64,000 bases of DNA, from positions 62,001 to 126,000 of the forward strand of contig NZ_ATUZ01000018.1 in the NCBI RefSeq assembly GCF_000420465.1, in the 5' to 3' direction. How positions within the stretch are numbered: the first letter of the stretch is position 1; the number at the start of each line of letters is the position of its first letter. The position numbers and the translations under genes were made by a program. Origin of the DNA: Desulfovibrio desulfuricans DSM 642. Its GTDB lineage: Bacteria; Desulfobacterota; Desulfovibrionia; Desulfovibrionales; Desulfovibrionaceae. The notes under the pieces are model-generated. The model was not told the DNA's origin. It worked only from the letters and a program-made list of their open reading frames with translations, and did no database searches. Below, piece after piece: positions 35,395 to 44,289 of this stretch.

Positions 35395-36441
35395 CTATTC
35401 CGTGGTGTAGGCTACGGTGCGCACCTTCGCGCCATCATCCGGGCCAAGGGCTTCACGCAGGGCCACCACGGCCACCTCAAGCTGGCTTTCGTCAGGCTCG
35501 TAGGTGGTGAGCCGCTGGAGGGCCAGCCCCGGCGCGCGCAGCACCGTTGCCAAAAGCCCTTCGGGCAGTTTGGCAGCGTAGCGTATAAGCTCATAGGCCA
35601 ACGCGCTGATGGGCACCATCAGCAGCAGCTTGACGCCAATTGTGAGGGCATGCTTGGCAACCTCGCCCTGCGGCGTGTAAATGCTCAGCATCAGGGGAAC
35701 CAGCACCGCATGCAGCAATATGGAAATGCTGATGACAAACAGCAAAAACGTGGTTCCGCAGCGCGGATGCAGGCGGCTTTTGCCCATGGCGGCGGCAGCA
35801 TCCACATCCCCCCCAGCTTCGTAGGCGTGGATGGTTTTGTGTTCTGCCCCGTGATACTGAAAAACACGGCGAATATCAGGCACATACGAAATTGCCTTGA
35901 TATACCCCATGAAGATGCAGCACTTGAAAAAGCCGTCCCAGAGGTGGAACGAAAGCCCTTCCACATCGCCGCCAAGCCGCGCCCAGAGCATCACCAGCGA
36001 GAGCAGGTGCGGCACAACCACAAAAAGGCCCACTGCCATCAGCAGGGCCAGAATCAGCGTAAGCACCAGATGCCAGCCGGAGATTTCCTCCTGCTCGCTC
36101 TGGGCCACAGCTTCAACCGAGCGGTTGAGAGCCTTGATGCCGTTGACCAGCGTTTCCAGCAGCACAGGGAAGCCCCGCACAAAGGGCTTTTTGAGCCAGG
36201 GGCTGCGGGTAAGCGAAAACCACGGACAGCGCATGGCACGAATGACGCCGTCGGTCTGGCGAACAGCCAGTCCGTAGACATCACCGTGACGCATCATCAC
36301 GCCTTCCATGACGGCCTGCCCGCCCACCGGGGCGCATTCCGCATTCAAAAGAGCGAGGGCAAGCTGCAACACACCGCTCGCGCGCTTTGCGCGCGGGGCG
36401 ATTTGCTGCGAGCCTGCCCACCGCGAACTTTCGGGCGTCAT
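35395..36441 (-). CDS. DUF1385 membrane protein
   Basis: A 348-residue inner-membrane protein with four to five hydrophobic segments. Family hallmarks are VGGQAVMEGVMMRHG near the N-terminus, the YHGAEHKTIHAYE motif in the middle and RLHPRCGTTFL after it. The His and Glu residues suggest a metal site, but the function of DUF1385 is not established. The gene often sits between rpmE and prfA, as here. I chose the ATG at 36441, 40 nt after rpmE; no strong ribosome site is visible. Confidence 0.85.
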   Translation of the reverse strand: MTPESSRWAGSQQIAPRAKRASGVLQLALALLNAECAPVGGQAVMEGVMMRHGDVYGLAVRQTDGVIRAMRCPWFSLTRSPWLKKPFVRGFPVLLETLVNGIKALNRSVEAVAQSEQEEISGWHLVLTLILALLMAVGLFVVVPHLLSLVMLWARLGGDVEGLSFHLWDGFFKCCIFMGYIKAISYVPDIRRVFQYHGAEHKTIHAYEAGGDVDAAAAMGKSRLHPRCGTTFLLFVISISILLHAVLVPLMLSIYTPQGEVAKHALTIGVKLLLMVPISALAYELIRYAAKLPEGLLATVLRAPGLALQRLTTYEPDESQLEVAVVALREALGPDDGAKVRTVAYTTE

Positions 36442-36481
36442 GCCAGTGCTGGAGTCCCGGTAAAGGCCCGACCCAAGCTTA

Positions 36482-36691
36482 CTACTGATCAAACTTGGCG
36501 TACTTCTTGCGGAAGCGGTCAATACGACCAGCGGTATCAAGAAAGCGCTGCTTGCCGGTGAAGAAAGGATGGCAAGCGGAGCAAACTTCCACGCTAACCT
36601 GTTCGCCCTTGGTGGAGAGCACATGCTCTTCATTGCCGCAGGCGCAGGTGATGGTGGCGTTGAACACTTTGGGATGGATATCATTTTTCAT
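36482..36691 (-). CDS. rpmE: 50S ribosomal protein L31 (zinc-binding type)
   Basis: A 69-residue protein starting [10 protein letters not shown]. The zinc-binding cysteines CACG and CSACHPF mark it as the C+ form, and the end [21 protein letters not shown] is typical. GAGGT precedes the ATG at 36691; upstream in-frame residues are not part of L31. A good promoter lies ~100 nt upstream. Confidence 0.96.
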   Translation of the reverse strand: MKNDIHPKVFNATITCACGNEEHVLSTKGEQVSVEVCSACHPFFTGKQRFLDTAGRIDRFRKKYAKFDQ

Positions 36692-36791
36692 GGCAGCTAC
36701 CTCGTGAACGCGGCATAATCCAGCTTTTACAGCAATTCGGACGCCCGCGCGTTTTACCCTTGGCGCGGCGCAGTACCGCACAAGGGCAAGC

Positions 36792-36820
36792 TATATAGCC
36801 CTCTTTTGCGGCTTTGGCAA
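36792..36820 (-). promoter_or_regulatory. Sigma-70 promoter for rpmE-DUF1385-prfA
   Basis: On the minus strand TTGCCA, 17 nt, TATATA. This is near-ideal in spacing and sequence. A G/C-containing stretch (GCTTGCCC) follows the -10 element, as in growth-rate-controlled promoters. Confidence 0.7.
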
Positions 36821-36889
36821 GTCCGCCGGACGGGGTTGAGCATAAAATGGCTTTACAGCCTCTTGCGATGGGCCTGCCGCAAGCCTTTT

Positions 36890-36922
36890 GACTGCCCCTT
36901 ACGGGGCAGGCTTGGGGCAGTC
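36890..36922 (+). other. Alternative hairpins before tlyA
   Basis: CTGCCCC (36892-36898) can pair with GGGGCAG at 36903-36909, or, extended as GACTGCCCC, with GGGGCAGTC at 36914-36922. The two pairings exclude each other. They lie just upstream of tlyA and may affect its translation or termination; the function is not known. Confidence 0.3.
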
Positions 36923-36957
36923 TTGTGGTTGATGCGGCAAGCAGCTATAAGACCCCC

Positions 36958-37734
36958 ATGCCTAAATCACCCAGACAACGCGCCGACCAGCTTGTATTTG
37001 AGCAGGGCCTTGCGGAAAGCCGCGAACAGGCCCGCCGCCTTATCATGGCGGGCAAAATCATCCTTGAGCAGACAGTTCCCGGCGCGCCGCCGCAGGTTGT
37101 GCCCAAGCCGGGGCATCCTTTTGCCGCGGACACGGTTTTTGCCCTGCTGGAGCCGGAACGCTACGTGAGCCGTGGCGCTTACAAGCTTTTGACCATCCTC
37201 GAGCATTTCACGCTGGACGTGACCGGCTTTGTGTGTCTGGACGCGGGCGCTTCCACCGGCGGCTTTACGGACTGCCTGCTGCAAAGGGGGGCCAAACGCG
37301 TCTATGCCGTGGATGTGGGCAAAAACCAGTTGCACGAACGCCTGCGCGCCGATGATCGCGTAGTGAACCTTGAAGGCGTCAACCTGCGCCATGCGGAGCA
37401 GAGCCTTATCCCCGAGATGGTTGATCTGGTGGTCGCGGACGTTTCCTTTATTTCGCTCACCCTCGTGCTGCCCTCGTGCATGCCCTGGCTCAAACCCGGC
37501 GGCATGCTCGCCACGCTCATCAAACCCCAGTTTGAGCTTGGCCCCGGCGAAACCGTCAAGGGCGTGGTGCGCGATGAGGCCGCCCGCCAGCGTGCGGTGG
37601 ACAAAATTCTGCTCTTCACCCAGGCCAATCTGGGCCTTGCCTGTCAGGGTGTGCTGCCCGCAGCCATCAAGGGGCCCAAGGGCAATCAGGAATACATGGC
37701 CCTGTTTGCGCGGCAAGGTCAGGCAAACGCTTAA
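36958..37734 (+). CDS. tlyA: TlyA-family rRNA 2'-O-methyltransferase
   Basis: A 258-residue protein with an N-terminal S4 RNA-binding domain (~8-60, RADQLVFEQGLAESREQARRLI) and an FtsJ-like methyltransferase domain (~75-250). The SAM-binding motif is LDAGASTGGFTDCLL. TlyA enzymes methylate ribose in rRNA and some also act as hemolysins. I chose the ATG at 36958; a GTG at 36925 with a better ribosome site would add 11 residues. It converges with dinB, 6 nt away, with no terminator between. Confidence 0.88.
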   Translation: MPKSPRQRADQLVFEQGLAESREQARRLIMAGKIILEQTVPGAPPQVVPKPGHPFAADTVFALLEPERYVSRGAYKLLTILEHFTLDVTGFVCLDAGASTGGFTDCLLQRGAKRVYAVDVGKNQLHERLRADDRVVNLEGVNLRHAEQSLIPEMVDLVVADVSFISLTLVLPSCMPWLKPGGMLATLIKPQFELGPGETVKGVVRDEAARQRAVDKILLFTQANLGLACQGVLPAAIKGPKGNQEYMALFARQGQANA

Positions 37735-37740
37735 AGCCGC

Positions 37741-39003
37741 CTACTCCTCACGATCAGATTCGTTTGCATCCGCCGCATCGGCATCCCCAGCGCTGCTCTG
37801 GACAGGCGCGGCAGCGGTCTTTTTTTCCGCAGGCGTAAACAGCCGCCCGCGCTGCACGGCCTTTTTGCCAAAGCGGCTGCGCAGATCGTCCAGCGCGGCA
37901 TCAAGTTTTTGCCTTCTGGCCTCGACCTGCGGGTCCAGCCCCTGCGTTGCGGGCTTGACCGCGCCCGGCAAGACCAGTTGCGCCACAGGCGCGTCAAAAC
38001 CTGAAACCCCAAGGCCGATAAGCCGCACAGGCTGCGGCAGGGGCAGCTCGCGCAGCAGGGCGCAGCCCACCTCAAAAATGGTTTCCGTGGCGTTTATGCC
38101 CTCCGGCAGGGTGCGCGATCGGGTAACCTGCCTGAAATCCGTATACTTGACCTTGAGCGTCACCGTGCGGCCCCTGTAGCCATGCCGCCGTAGCGAGGCA
38201 CCCACGCGCTCTGCATGGGCCAGCAACATGCGCTGCAAAAAATCCCGGTCGCGCGTGTCCTCATTAAAGGTGCATTCGGCGCTTTCGCTCTTGGCGGCGC
38301 GCTCGGTTTCTATGCCGCGCGGGTCGCGCCCGTGCACGCGCTCATACAGCACACCGCCCCACTTGCCGTATTTGCGCAGCATGAAATCCAGACTGTAGCG
38401 GCGCAACTGCCCCACCGTTCTCACGCCCAGACCTTGCAGACTCTCAACCATGCGCTTGCCCACGCCGGGAATCTTGCCCACGGGCAGGGTCGCCAGAAAG
38501 GCGTCCACTTCTTCGGGACGCAGGATAAAGATGCCATCGGGCTTGTTGATGTCTGAACATATCTTGGCAAGGAATTTCACCGGCGCGGCCCCGGCGGAAC
38601 AGGTGAGTCCGCCTGTGGCCTCACGCACACGCTCCTTGATGCGCAAGAGCAGCTCTTCCAGCGAGCCGAACAGACGTTCAAGGCCTGTGGCATCCACGTA
38701 GGCCTCATCCACACTGGCCTGTTCCACAAGAGGCGAAAACTCGCCAAGGGCCGCCATGACCGCCCGCGAAAGCTCGGCATAGCGCGCGTATCGCCCACGC
38801 ACCACAATGGCCTGCGGGCAAAGCCTGCGCGCCGTTGCCATGGGCATGGCCGAATGCACCCCAAAAATGCGCGCCTCGTAAGAACAGGTGGAAACCACGC
38901 CCCTCTGCTCGCCGCCCACAATAACGGGCTTGCCGCGCAGGGACGGGTCGTCCATCTGCTCTACCGATGCAAAAAAGGCATCCATGTCGATATGGATAAT
39001 CAT
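37741..39003 (-). CDS. dinB: DNA polymerase IV (Y-family)
   Basis: A 420-residue translesion polymerase. Catalytic acidic residues are D6 and D8 in IIHIDMDAFFASVEQ and D99-E100 in EQASVDEAYVD. Thumb and little-finger domains follow, and the ~40 residues at the C-terminus are Ala/Asp-rich. I chose the ATG at 39003, at which the family normally starts; the frame is open for 73 more codons upstream, which resemble no polymerase. No LexA-type site was recognised. Confidence 0.94.
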   Translation of the reverse strand: MIIHIDMDAFFASVEQMDDPSLRGKPVIVGGEQRGVVSTCSYEARIFGVHSAMPMATARRLCPQAIVVRGRYARYAELSRAVMAALGEFSPLVEQASVDEAYVDATGLERLFGSLEELLLRIKERVREATGGLTCSAGAAPVKFLAKICSDINKPDGIFILRPEEVDAFLATLPVGKIPGVGKRMVESLQGLGVRTVGQLRRYSLDFMLRKYGKWGGVLYERVHGRDPRGIETERAAKSESAECTFNEDTRDRDFLQRMLLAHAERVGASLRRHGYRGRTVTLKVKYTDFRQVTRSRTLPEGINATETIFEVGCALLRELPLPQPVRLIGLGVSGFDAPVAQLVLPGAVKPATQGLDPQVEARRQKLDAALDDLRSRFGKKAVQRGRLFTPAEKKTAAAPVQSSAGDADAADANESDREE

Positions 39004-39152
39004 GACAACATTCCGGGCGCTGGCTTCACTGCGGTGTAAGGCGGTGAAGATGATTGAAGTCTTGTGATTTTTCTTTGCGATGCACGTTAATACACTACAA
39101 TTTCGGCGTAATTTTTTCTCTATCAAAGATTTACGTTTAAAAAGATGGCTTT

Positions 39153-39353
39153 TGTCCTTTAACAAGGAAAAGGCCCGTTTCAGGACAGCAACCAACAGTA
39201 ACGGCAGTCGCGGTTCACACAAGAGAAATTTTGCTCTCCGGCAAGGAAGAACGTTTTTTTGCGCAAGGAGTGTACAAAAAAGGTACTCGACTGAAGCTAA
39301 AAAACGTTCTGACGCAGCCAGAGAACAAAAGAGCCTTGTGCGAACCGCGACTA
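39153..39353 (-). repeat. Paired structured repeat element, copy A
   Basis: A ~200-bp element between the antiporter gene and dinB. A small hairpin (TGTCCT at 39153-39158 with AGGACA at 39182-39187) is followed by a ~145-nt imperfect dyad at 39207-39351 whose two arms align along their whole length around a 7-nt loop (39276-39282). Its core has CCGGCAAGGAA (39238-39248), GGAGTGTAC (39267-39275) and GGTACTCGAC (39282-39291), identical to copy B at 44290-44500. The outer end of the dyad enters the stop codon of the antiporter gene (39351-39353). In the direction of that gene it would be the 3' untranslated region. Confidence 0.7.
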
Positions 39354-41039
39354 GTCGAGCTTCTCGCGCACACGTTCCAGTTCCGTCTGCACATACGCTT
39401 CCGGCGCACCCGCCGAACGCAGCAAGTACTCCGCCATGGCCAGCGCAACTTCACGCTCGCCGCTGAACACAGCATCCACGCCTTTCTCGCGCAGTGAGCG
39501 GGCCTCGCTCACAAAAGCTGTGTGCGCCAGAATGCGCGCATGCGGATTGACCGCGCGCGCTATGGGCGTCACTTCGCCAGCAGGGATGCTGGGGGTTGTC
39601 AGCAGCAGCGCCTCGGCCTTTTCCAGGCCAGCTTCGCGCAGCACTTCGGCCTGCATGGCATCGCCGTGCACCACGGGTACCCCTTCGCTGCGCAAAAGCC
39701 GCACAGTGTCGATATTCATTTCCACAACCACGGGCAGCATGCGGCTGTCCTGCAAAATGCGGCAGCAACTGCGGCCAACGGGGCCGTAGCCCACCACAAC
39801 CACCCGCCCTCGGGTGCCTTCGTCCGGCACGATCAGGCAGGCCGAAGGTTCGGCAACGTTGCCGCGCTTGCGCTTCTCCCACCACAGCCCCAGATCCTTG
39901 GCCTTGCGGTACAGCATGGGGTTGAACGTGATGGAAATGATGGCCGCAGGAATGAGCGCATTGTTCACCCTCTGGTCAAAAACCCCAAGGCTGATGCCAA
40001 GACCCGCAAGAATAAAAGTAAATTCACCCACCTGCGACAGGGAGGCGGCCACGGGCAGCCCCAGCTTGAGAGGCTTGCGGAACAAACTTGTCATCAGCAG
40101 CGCCCCAAGGGGCTTCACAATCATGATGACAAAAAGAGTCGCCAGCATGAGGGGCCAGTCCTGCGCCAGCGAGGCGGGATCAAAGAGCATGCCCACAGAC
40201 ACAAAAAACAGCACGGCAAAGGCATCGCGCAGGGGCAGGGCTTCGGCGGCGGCACGGGCGCTGAACTCGGACTGCCCTACAACCATGCCAGCCAAAAAAG
40301 CGCCAAGCGCCATGGACGCTCCAAAAAACTCCGCCGCCGCCACGGCAATGCCAAGGGCCAGAGCCAGCACCGCAAGGGTAAACAGATCGCGGGTTCCCGT
40401 GCGGGCAACATAGCCCAGAAACAACGGGATAAGCTTTTGCCCGGCCACAAGCGTAAACACGGAGAGCGCCGCCAGTTTGAGCAGGGTCATGCCCAGGGCG
40501 CTCCAGAATTCGCCGCCCGGAGAAAGAACCGAAGGCAGGAGCACAAGCAGCAGGATGGTAAAGATATCTTCCACCACCAGCCAGCCCAGGGCCACATGCC
40601 CGGTGGTATTGTGCAGGTCATGGTTATCGGCAAGTACACGGGTAAGCACCACGGTGCTGGCAACAGAAATAGCCATGCCGTAGACCGCGCCGGACAGCAG
40701 ATCAAAGCCGAAAAAATGCAACAGCCCCATGCTTGCCAGCGTTGCCAGCGATATCTGCGCCGCTGCGCCGCCAGTGGCAATGGCCCCCACGGCCAGCAGA
40801 TCCTTGAGGTGAAAATGCAGGCCCACGCCAAACATCAGCAGGATAACGCCGATCTCCGCGCACTGGGCCGCCGTGGACGCATCGGCCACAAAGCCGGGGG
40901 AGTGAGGGCCTACGATGATGCCTGCGAGCAGATAGCCCACAAGCGGGGAAAGGCGCAGTTTCTGCGTGATAAAACCAAGAACCAGAGCGGCGGAAAGCCC
41001 CCCGGCAAGCGTAAGAATAAGATCTACGTCATGGGGCAT
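39351..41039 (-). CDS. CPA2-family monovalent cation/proton antiporter with TrkA-N domain
   Basis: A 562-residue inner-membrane transporter of the KefB/YbaL type. About 12 hydrophobic segments fill residues 1-390, with the family region LVGYLLAGIIVGPHSPGF near the start and ISVASTVVLTRVL. A cytoplasmic TrkA-N (NAD-binding) domain at ~410-535 has the GYGPVGRSCC nucleotide loop. It probably exchanges K+ or Na+ for protons, regulated by a nucleotide. AAAGGAG precedes the ATG. Its stop codon lies in the repeat element copy A. Confidence 0.88.
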   Translation of the reverse strand: MPHDVDLILTLAGGLSAALVLGFITQKLRLSPLVGYLLAGIIVGPHSPGFVADASTAAQCAEIGVILLMFGVGLHFHLKDLLAVGAIATGGAAAQISLATLASMGLLHFFGFDLLSGAVYGMAISVASTVVLTRVLADNHDLHNTTGHVALGWLVVEDIFTILLLVLLPSVLSPGGEFWSALGMTLLKLAALSVFTLVAGQKLIPLFLGYVARTGTRDLFTLAVLALALGIAVAAAEFFGASMALGAFLAGMVVGQSEFSARAAAEALPLRDAFAVLFFVSVGMLFDPASLAQDWPLMLATLFVIMIVKPLGALLMTSLFRKPLKLGLPVAASLSQVGEFTFILAGLGISLGVFDQRVNNALIPAAIISITFNPMLYRKAKDLGLWWEKRKRGNVAEPSACLIVPDEGTRGRVVVVGYGPVGRSCCRILQDSRMLPVVVEMNIDTVRLLRSEGVPVVHGDAMQAEVLREAGLEKAEALLLTTPSIPAGEVTPIARAVNPHARILAHTAFVSEARSLREKGVDAVFSGEREVALAMAEYLLRSAGAPEAYVQTELERVREKLD

Positions 41040-41096
41040 GGATTGTGCTCCTTTGAGGCCATGAAAAGGCAGGCCGCAAACAGCTGAATGCCCGCT

Positions 41097-41175
41097 CTAG
41101 AGCTGTTAACGAATGGAATGGGTTAACTGCTCCGCAAGGATTTTCCTGAAAAATCCTTGCCACGAAATGCTCTAG
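41097..41175 (-). repeat. Two-hairpin element enclosing the yjbQ stop codon
   Basis: CTAGAGC (41097-41103) pairs with GCTCTAG (41169-41175) and encloses two hairpins. One is GAGCTGTTAAC (41100-41110) with GTTAACTGCTC (41122-41132), with one mismatch. The other is GCAAGGATTTT (41134-41144) with AAAATCCTTGC (41150-41160), a perfect 11-bp stem. The first hairpin and the outer stem compete for a few bases. The yjbQ stop codon (41172-41174) is inside the outer stem. There is no U-tract beyond the structure, so it is not a standard terminator. Confidence 0.55.
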
Positions 41176-41585
41176 TCGTCGGACTTCAGCCATTGCAGCC
41201 ACAGGTTGCGTCGGCGGGGGCCGTCGCCCTCGCACAGGTAAACAGATTGCCAGGTGCCAAGGCACAGTTCGCCCTTCTCCACAATCAGCAGGAGGGATGG
41301 CCCATGCAGGGTGGTTTTTATGTGGGCATCACTGTTGCCCTCAGCGTGGCGGTAATCGCCATGCTCCGGAGCAAGGCGGCTAAAAAAGGCCAGCATGTCG
41401 CGCCGCACGTCAGGGTCTGCGCCTTCGTTGACCGTGAGGCCGCAAGTGGTGTGCGGGCAAAACAGAGCCAGAGCGCCGCTCTGCCAGCGGCCATCTGCGG
41501 CCTTGCGACGCACCAGCGAGCGTAGCTCCGCCGTGATGTCGACCATCTCGCAACGGCTGCGGGTGCTTATTTCGAGAGTTTCCAC
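41172..41585 (-). CDS. yjbQ: YjbQ family protein (UPF0047)
   Basis: A 137-residue protein with the conserved HTTCGLTVNEGADPDVRRDM segment, the HAEGNSDAH histidine cluster and the LGTWQSVYLCE-DGPR end. Structures in this family form trimers with a bound metal; weak thiamine-phosphate synthase activity is reported for E. coli YjbQ, but the true role is uncertain. It begins 7 nt after the ATP-grasp gene ends, in the hom-ATP-grasp-yjbQ unit. The ATG at 41585 lies within good overlap spacing. Confidence 0.88.
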   Translation of the reverse strand: METLEISTRSRCEMVDITAELRSLVRRKAADGRWQSGALALFCPHTTCGLTVNEGADPDVRRDMLAFFSRLAPEHGDYRHAEGNSDAHIKTTLHGPSLLLIVEKGELCLGTWQSVYLCEGDGPRRRNLWLQWLKSDD

Positions 41586-41592
41586 GGCTGCC

Positions 41593-42780
41593 TCAACTTG
41601 TGAATTCCAGCAGGTCGGAGCGGGCTATGCGGCCCAGCTCTTCACGCTGGTTTTCCGGCGTTTCGGTAAAGAGAAAACCAAACAGCCCGTAGCGCGTGAA
41701 ATCGCTTTTGCGCACATGCAGCACACGGGCAAAGCCCCGGCTCAATGCCTCGTAATCAAAGTTGCGCACGGGCGGGCAGTTTTCCGGCTTGTTCAGCACA
41801 ATGAGGGTGTAGAGCTTGCCTTCGCGCCCTGCCAGAGCCTTGTCCCAATCAGGCCGCCGCCCTTCCAGAAAGCAGCCGTAGGTGTGGAAGCCCCAGGAAA
41901 ACAGGGTGACGTCCGTGCAGCACCAGCCCGCAAAACGCAGGGCATTGAATTCTATGGGCCGTATACGTCCCTGGGCGTCACGCCGCAGCTCCACATGGGT
42001 GGGAAAATTCCGCAGACCCAGCAAGGAGTTAACCTTGTTGAACCATGCCTCGAACTCCGCAAGGTGTGAGCGTACCACAGAAGCGCCCGTGTAGTACAGG
42101 CGGTCGCTCACGTCCGAAGCGGAAGCAAATTCGTGCCGCAGGATGTTGCAGATCACGGCCTGCCCCTGTGCGTCAAAGTACACATCCACGGCGTATTCAT
42201 CGCCGTCAATGTATTCCTCGATGAGCCAGTCTTCGCTGTCCACCACGCTGTCTGGATACTGCTCGCGCCAGTGCGTTGCTTCCTGCTCAATGACGGCAAG
42301 GGCGGCCTGCCAGTCTTCGCGGGTGCGCACAATGCGCACGCCCAGGCTGAAAAAGCCCACAGAAGGCTTGACCACGCAGGGCAGGCGCAGTTCTTCAAAA
42401 GGCAGGTGGCGCAGGGCATCAAGGCTGAGTCTGCGATAGAAATAATCATCGTAGAGGGGGCGCAGCAACTCGCGGGTCCTGGCCTTGTTCTTGAGCTTTT
42501 CAATGCCGCTGACAAGCTCGGCATTGTCCACATGGTCGCAAACCCAGGCCAGGGAATTTTCCGAGCAGGTATAGATGCGCGGGGGCGCGCAGTCCGGGCA
42601 GGGCTTCCGGCCCTGGGCCGCAAATTCCGCTTCCGGTATGAGGTTCAGGGGCGCTGCGCCAGAAAGCGCGCGGGCGCGGGACAAGTCCCGCGCCACAGCA
42701 TTGTCGAGCACCGGTTCCCGCCGGGCTGCCGCGTAGTCGAGCAGCTCTGGCGAGACGTATGGTTCATCAAAAATTATCAT
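41593..42780 (-). CDS. ATP-grasp domain protein of unknown substrate
   Basis: A 395-residue cytoplasmic protein. The central ATP-grasp region (~110-310) shows LPCVVKPSVGFFSLGV (lysine and glycine loop), WLIEEYIDGDEYAVDVYFD (nucleotide and metal contacts) and IRPIEFNALRFAGW (metal-binding Glu/Asn). Such enzymes join a carboxylate to an amine or thiol through an acyl phosphate. A CPDC motif near residue 62 (KPCPDCAPPRIYTCSENS) is unusual. The start overlaps the hom stop by 4 nt (ATGA), so it is translationally coupled to homoserine dehydrogenase; the substrate may be an amino acid, but this is inference. Confidence 0.8.
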   Translation of the reverse strand: MIIFDEPYVSPELLDYAAARREPVLDNAVARDLSRARALSGAAPLNLIPEAEFAAQGRKPCPDCAPPRIYTCSENSLAWVCDHVDNAELVSGIEKLKNKARTRELLRPLYDDYFYRRLSLDALRHLPFEELRLPCVVKPSVGFFSLGVRIVRTREDWQAALAVIEQEATHWREQYPDSVVDSEDWLIEEYIDGDEYAVDVYFDAQGQAVICNILRHEFASASDVSDRLYYTGASVVRSHLAEFEAWFNKVNSLLGLRNFPTHVELRRDAQGRIRPIEFNALRFAGWCCTDVTLFSWGFHTYGCFLEGRRPDWDKALAGREGKLYTLIVLNKPENCPPVRNFDYEALSRGFARVLHVRKSDFTRYGLFGFLFTETPENQREELGRIARSDLLEFTS

Positions 42781-44111
42781 GCTCCTCCCAACACGCGGAA
42801 GTACACCGCGGGTTCCTTGAGCAGGCCGGCGTCCATGGTGCGCTGGAGGGCGTCGCTCATGGCGCGGGCCGTGGTTTCGTGGGTCATGAAGACCAGCGGC
42901 ACGCCGTTGCCTTCATCGCTCTTCTGGATGACCTGAGCCATGCTGATGCCCTCGGCGGCCATGCAGCCCGAAAGATCACGCAGCACGCCGGGGGTGTCCT
43001 GCACCATGACGCGCACATAGTAGCACGAGCGCCATTCTTCCGGCGGCACGATGGAGGCCTTGGGCAATTCCTTGCCCACAAAGCCGGTGTTGTTGGGGCG
43101 TTCATCGCGGGCAACAGCCAGCAGATCGCCCAGCACGGCCCCGGCTGTGGGCAGATCGCCCGCGCCGCGCCCGTGGAAAAACAGCGGGCCGGAAGCGTTG
43201 GCGTCCACCCGCACGGCGTTGTACACGCCGCCCACGCGGGCAAGCAAAAATTTGTGGTACACTAGGGCGGGGAACACCCCGGCCTCAAGCCGGATGTTGC
43301 CTTCACCCTCAGCACCCTCGGCGCCGGGCACCTCGCGCACCTGACCAATGAGCTTGATGCGGTAGCCAAATTCGCGCGCAAGGCGGATATCCATGCCAGA
43401 AAGCCCGCGAATGCCGCGCACCGAAAGGGCCGTGTAGGGATAGTGCACCCCGTAGGCCAGACGGATAAGCAGAATAAGCTTGTGGGCGGCATCATGACCG
43501 TCAATGTCCAGCGTGGGATCGGCCTCGGCATAGCCCAGCTGCTGGGCCTGCTTGAGCGCAACGTCAAAATCCATGCCATTGCTGGTCATTTCAGACAAAA
43601 TATAGTTGCTGGTGCCGTTGAGAATGCCCATGAGCGATTCAATCCGGTTGCCCGTGAGGCTTTCCTTCAGCGTTTCCACAATGGGGATGGCCCCGGCCAC
43701 GCTGGCTTCGTAGCGCAGGATGCGCTTTTTGCGGTCAGCCTTCTGGAACAGGGCCAGACCTTCCTCGGCCAGCAGGGCCTTGTTGGCGGTGACGATGTGC
43801 TTGCCCTGATCAAGGGCGCGGTCGATGATGGTGCGGGCATTGTCGATGCCGCCGATCAGTTCCACCAGCACGTCAATTTCAGGATCATCGGTAAGCGCGC
43901 GGTAATCGGTGGTTAGCTCGGTTCCGGCTGGCAACGGGGCGCTGCGGGCCTTGGTGGCGTTGCGCACAAGCACCTTTTTGAGCACGATGTCGCGCCCGCA
44001 ACGGCGGCGAATAAGATCGGCGTTTTCGTCAAGCAGACGCACAAGGCCGCCGCCCACGGTGCCGAATCCGGCAAGGCCCACTACCAGGGGTTTATCGCTG
44101 TTCTTTGTCAT
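42777..44111 (-). CDS. hom: Homoserine dehydrogenase
   Basis: A 444-residue oxidoreductase that reduces aspartate semialdehyde to homoserine, the branch-point to threonine and methionine. The nucleotide loop GFGTVGGG is at residues 15-22, the catalytic domain has GILNGTSNYILSEM and YAEADPTLDIDGHDAAHK, and a C-terminal ACT domain (~355-440, VRVMVQDTPGVLRDLSGCM) allows feedback by threonine. TTCGGAGG precedes the ATG. thrC lies elsewhere in the window (58.9 kb). Confidence 0.96.
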   Translation of the reverse strand: MTKNSDKPLVVGLAGFGTVGGGLVRLLDENADLIRRRCGRDIVLKKVLVRNATKARSAPLPAGTELTTDYRALTDDPEIDVLVELIGGIDNARTIIDRALDQGKHIVTANKALLAEEGLALFQKADRKKRILRYEASVAGAIPIVETLKESLTGNRIESLMGILNGTSNYILSEMTSNGMDFDVALKQAQQLGYAEADPTLDIDGHDAAHKLILLIRLAYGVHYPYTALSVRGIRGLSGMDIRLAREFGYRIKLIGQVREVPGAEGAEGEGNIRLEAGVFPALVYHKFLLARVGGVYNAVRVDANASGPLFFHGRGAGDLPTAGAVLGDLLAVARDERPNNTGFVGKELPKASIVPPEEWRSCYYVRVMVQDTPGVLRDLSGCMAAEGISMAQVIQKSDEGNGVPLVFMTHETTARAMSDALQRTMDAGLLKEPAVYFRVLGGA

Positions 44112-44289
44112 GTCGCCTCCGAATCTGCTGCCTAACCCCGGTCTGTCCGCCGCGGGCCTGCGCGGTTGTTGGCCATGTGCGGCCTTATGGTTGCTGCGGC
44201 GGGGCCGGAAAACCTCCCGACCCCGCCGATTTCAGTAATTCGGACCTCGCTTCTTACCGTCCGAAAAAACGGCTTTTGAAAGCGAAATT
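44112..44289 (-). promoter_or_regulatory. hom upstream region with hairpins
   Basis: About 180 bases before hom. CGGCGGGG (44197-44204) pairs with CCCCGCCG (44221-44228), and TTCGGAC (44239-44245) pairs with GTCCGAA (44259-44265). On the minus strand both would be in the 5' untranslated region or promoter region. I saw no leader peptide with a run of Thr or Met codons, and no clear promoter. Confidence 0.35.

Noticed and set aside
39004-39222. 73-codon upstream extension of dinB
   Set aside because: The polymerase family starts at IIHIDMDAF; the extension runs through the intergenic region and the repeat element.
44239-44265. TTCGGAC/GTCCGAA hairpin as a terminator
   Set aside because: On the minus strand the T-run precedes the stem instead of following it, and no plus-strand gene ends here.
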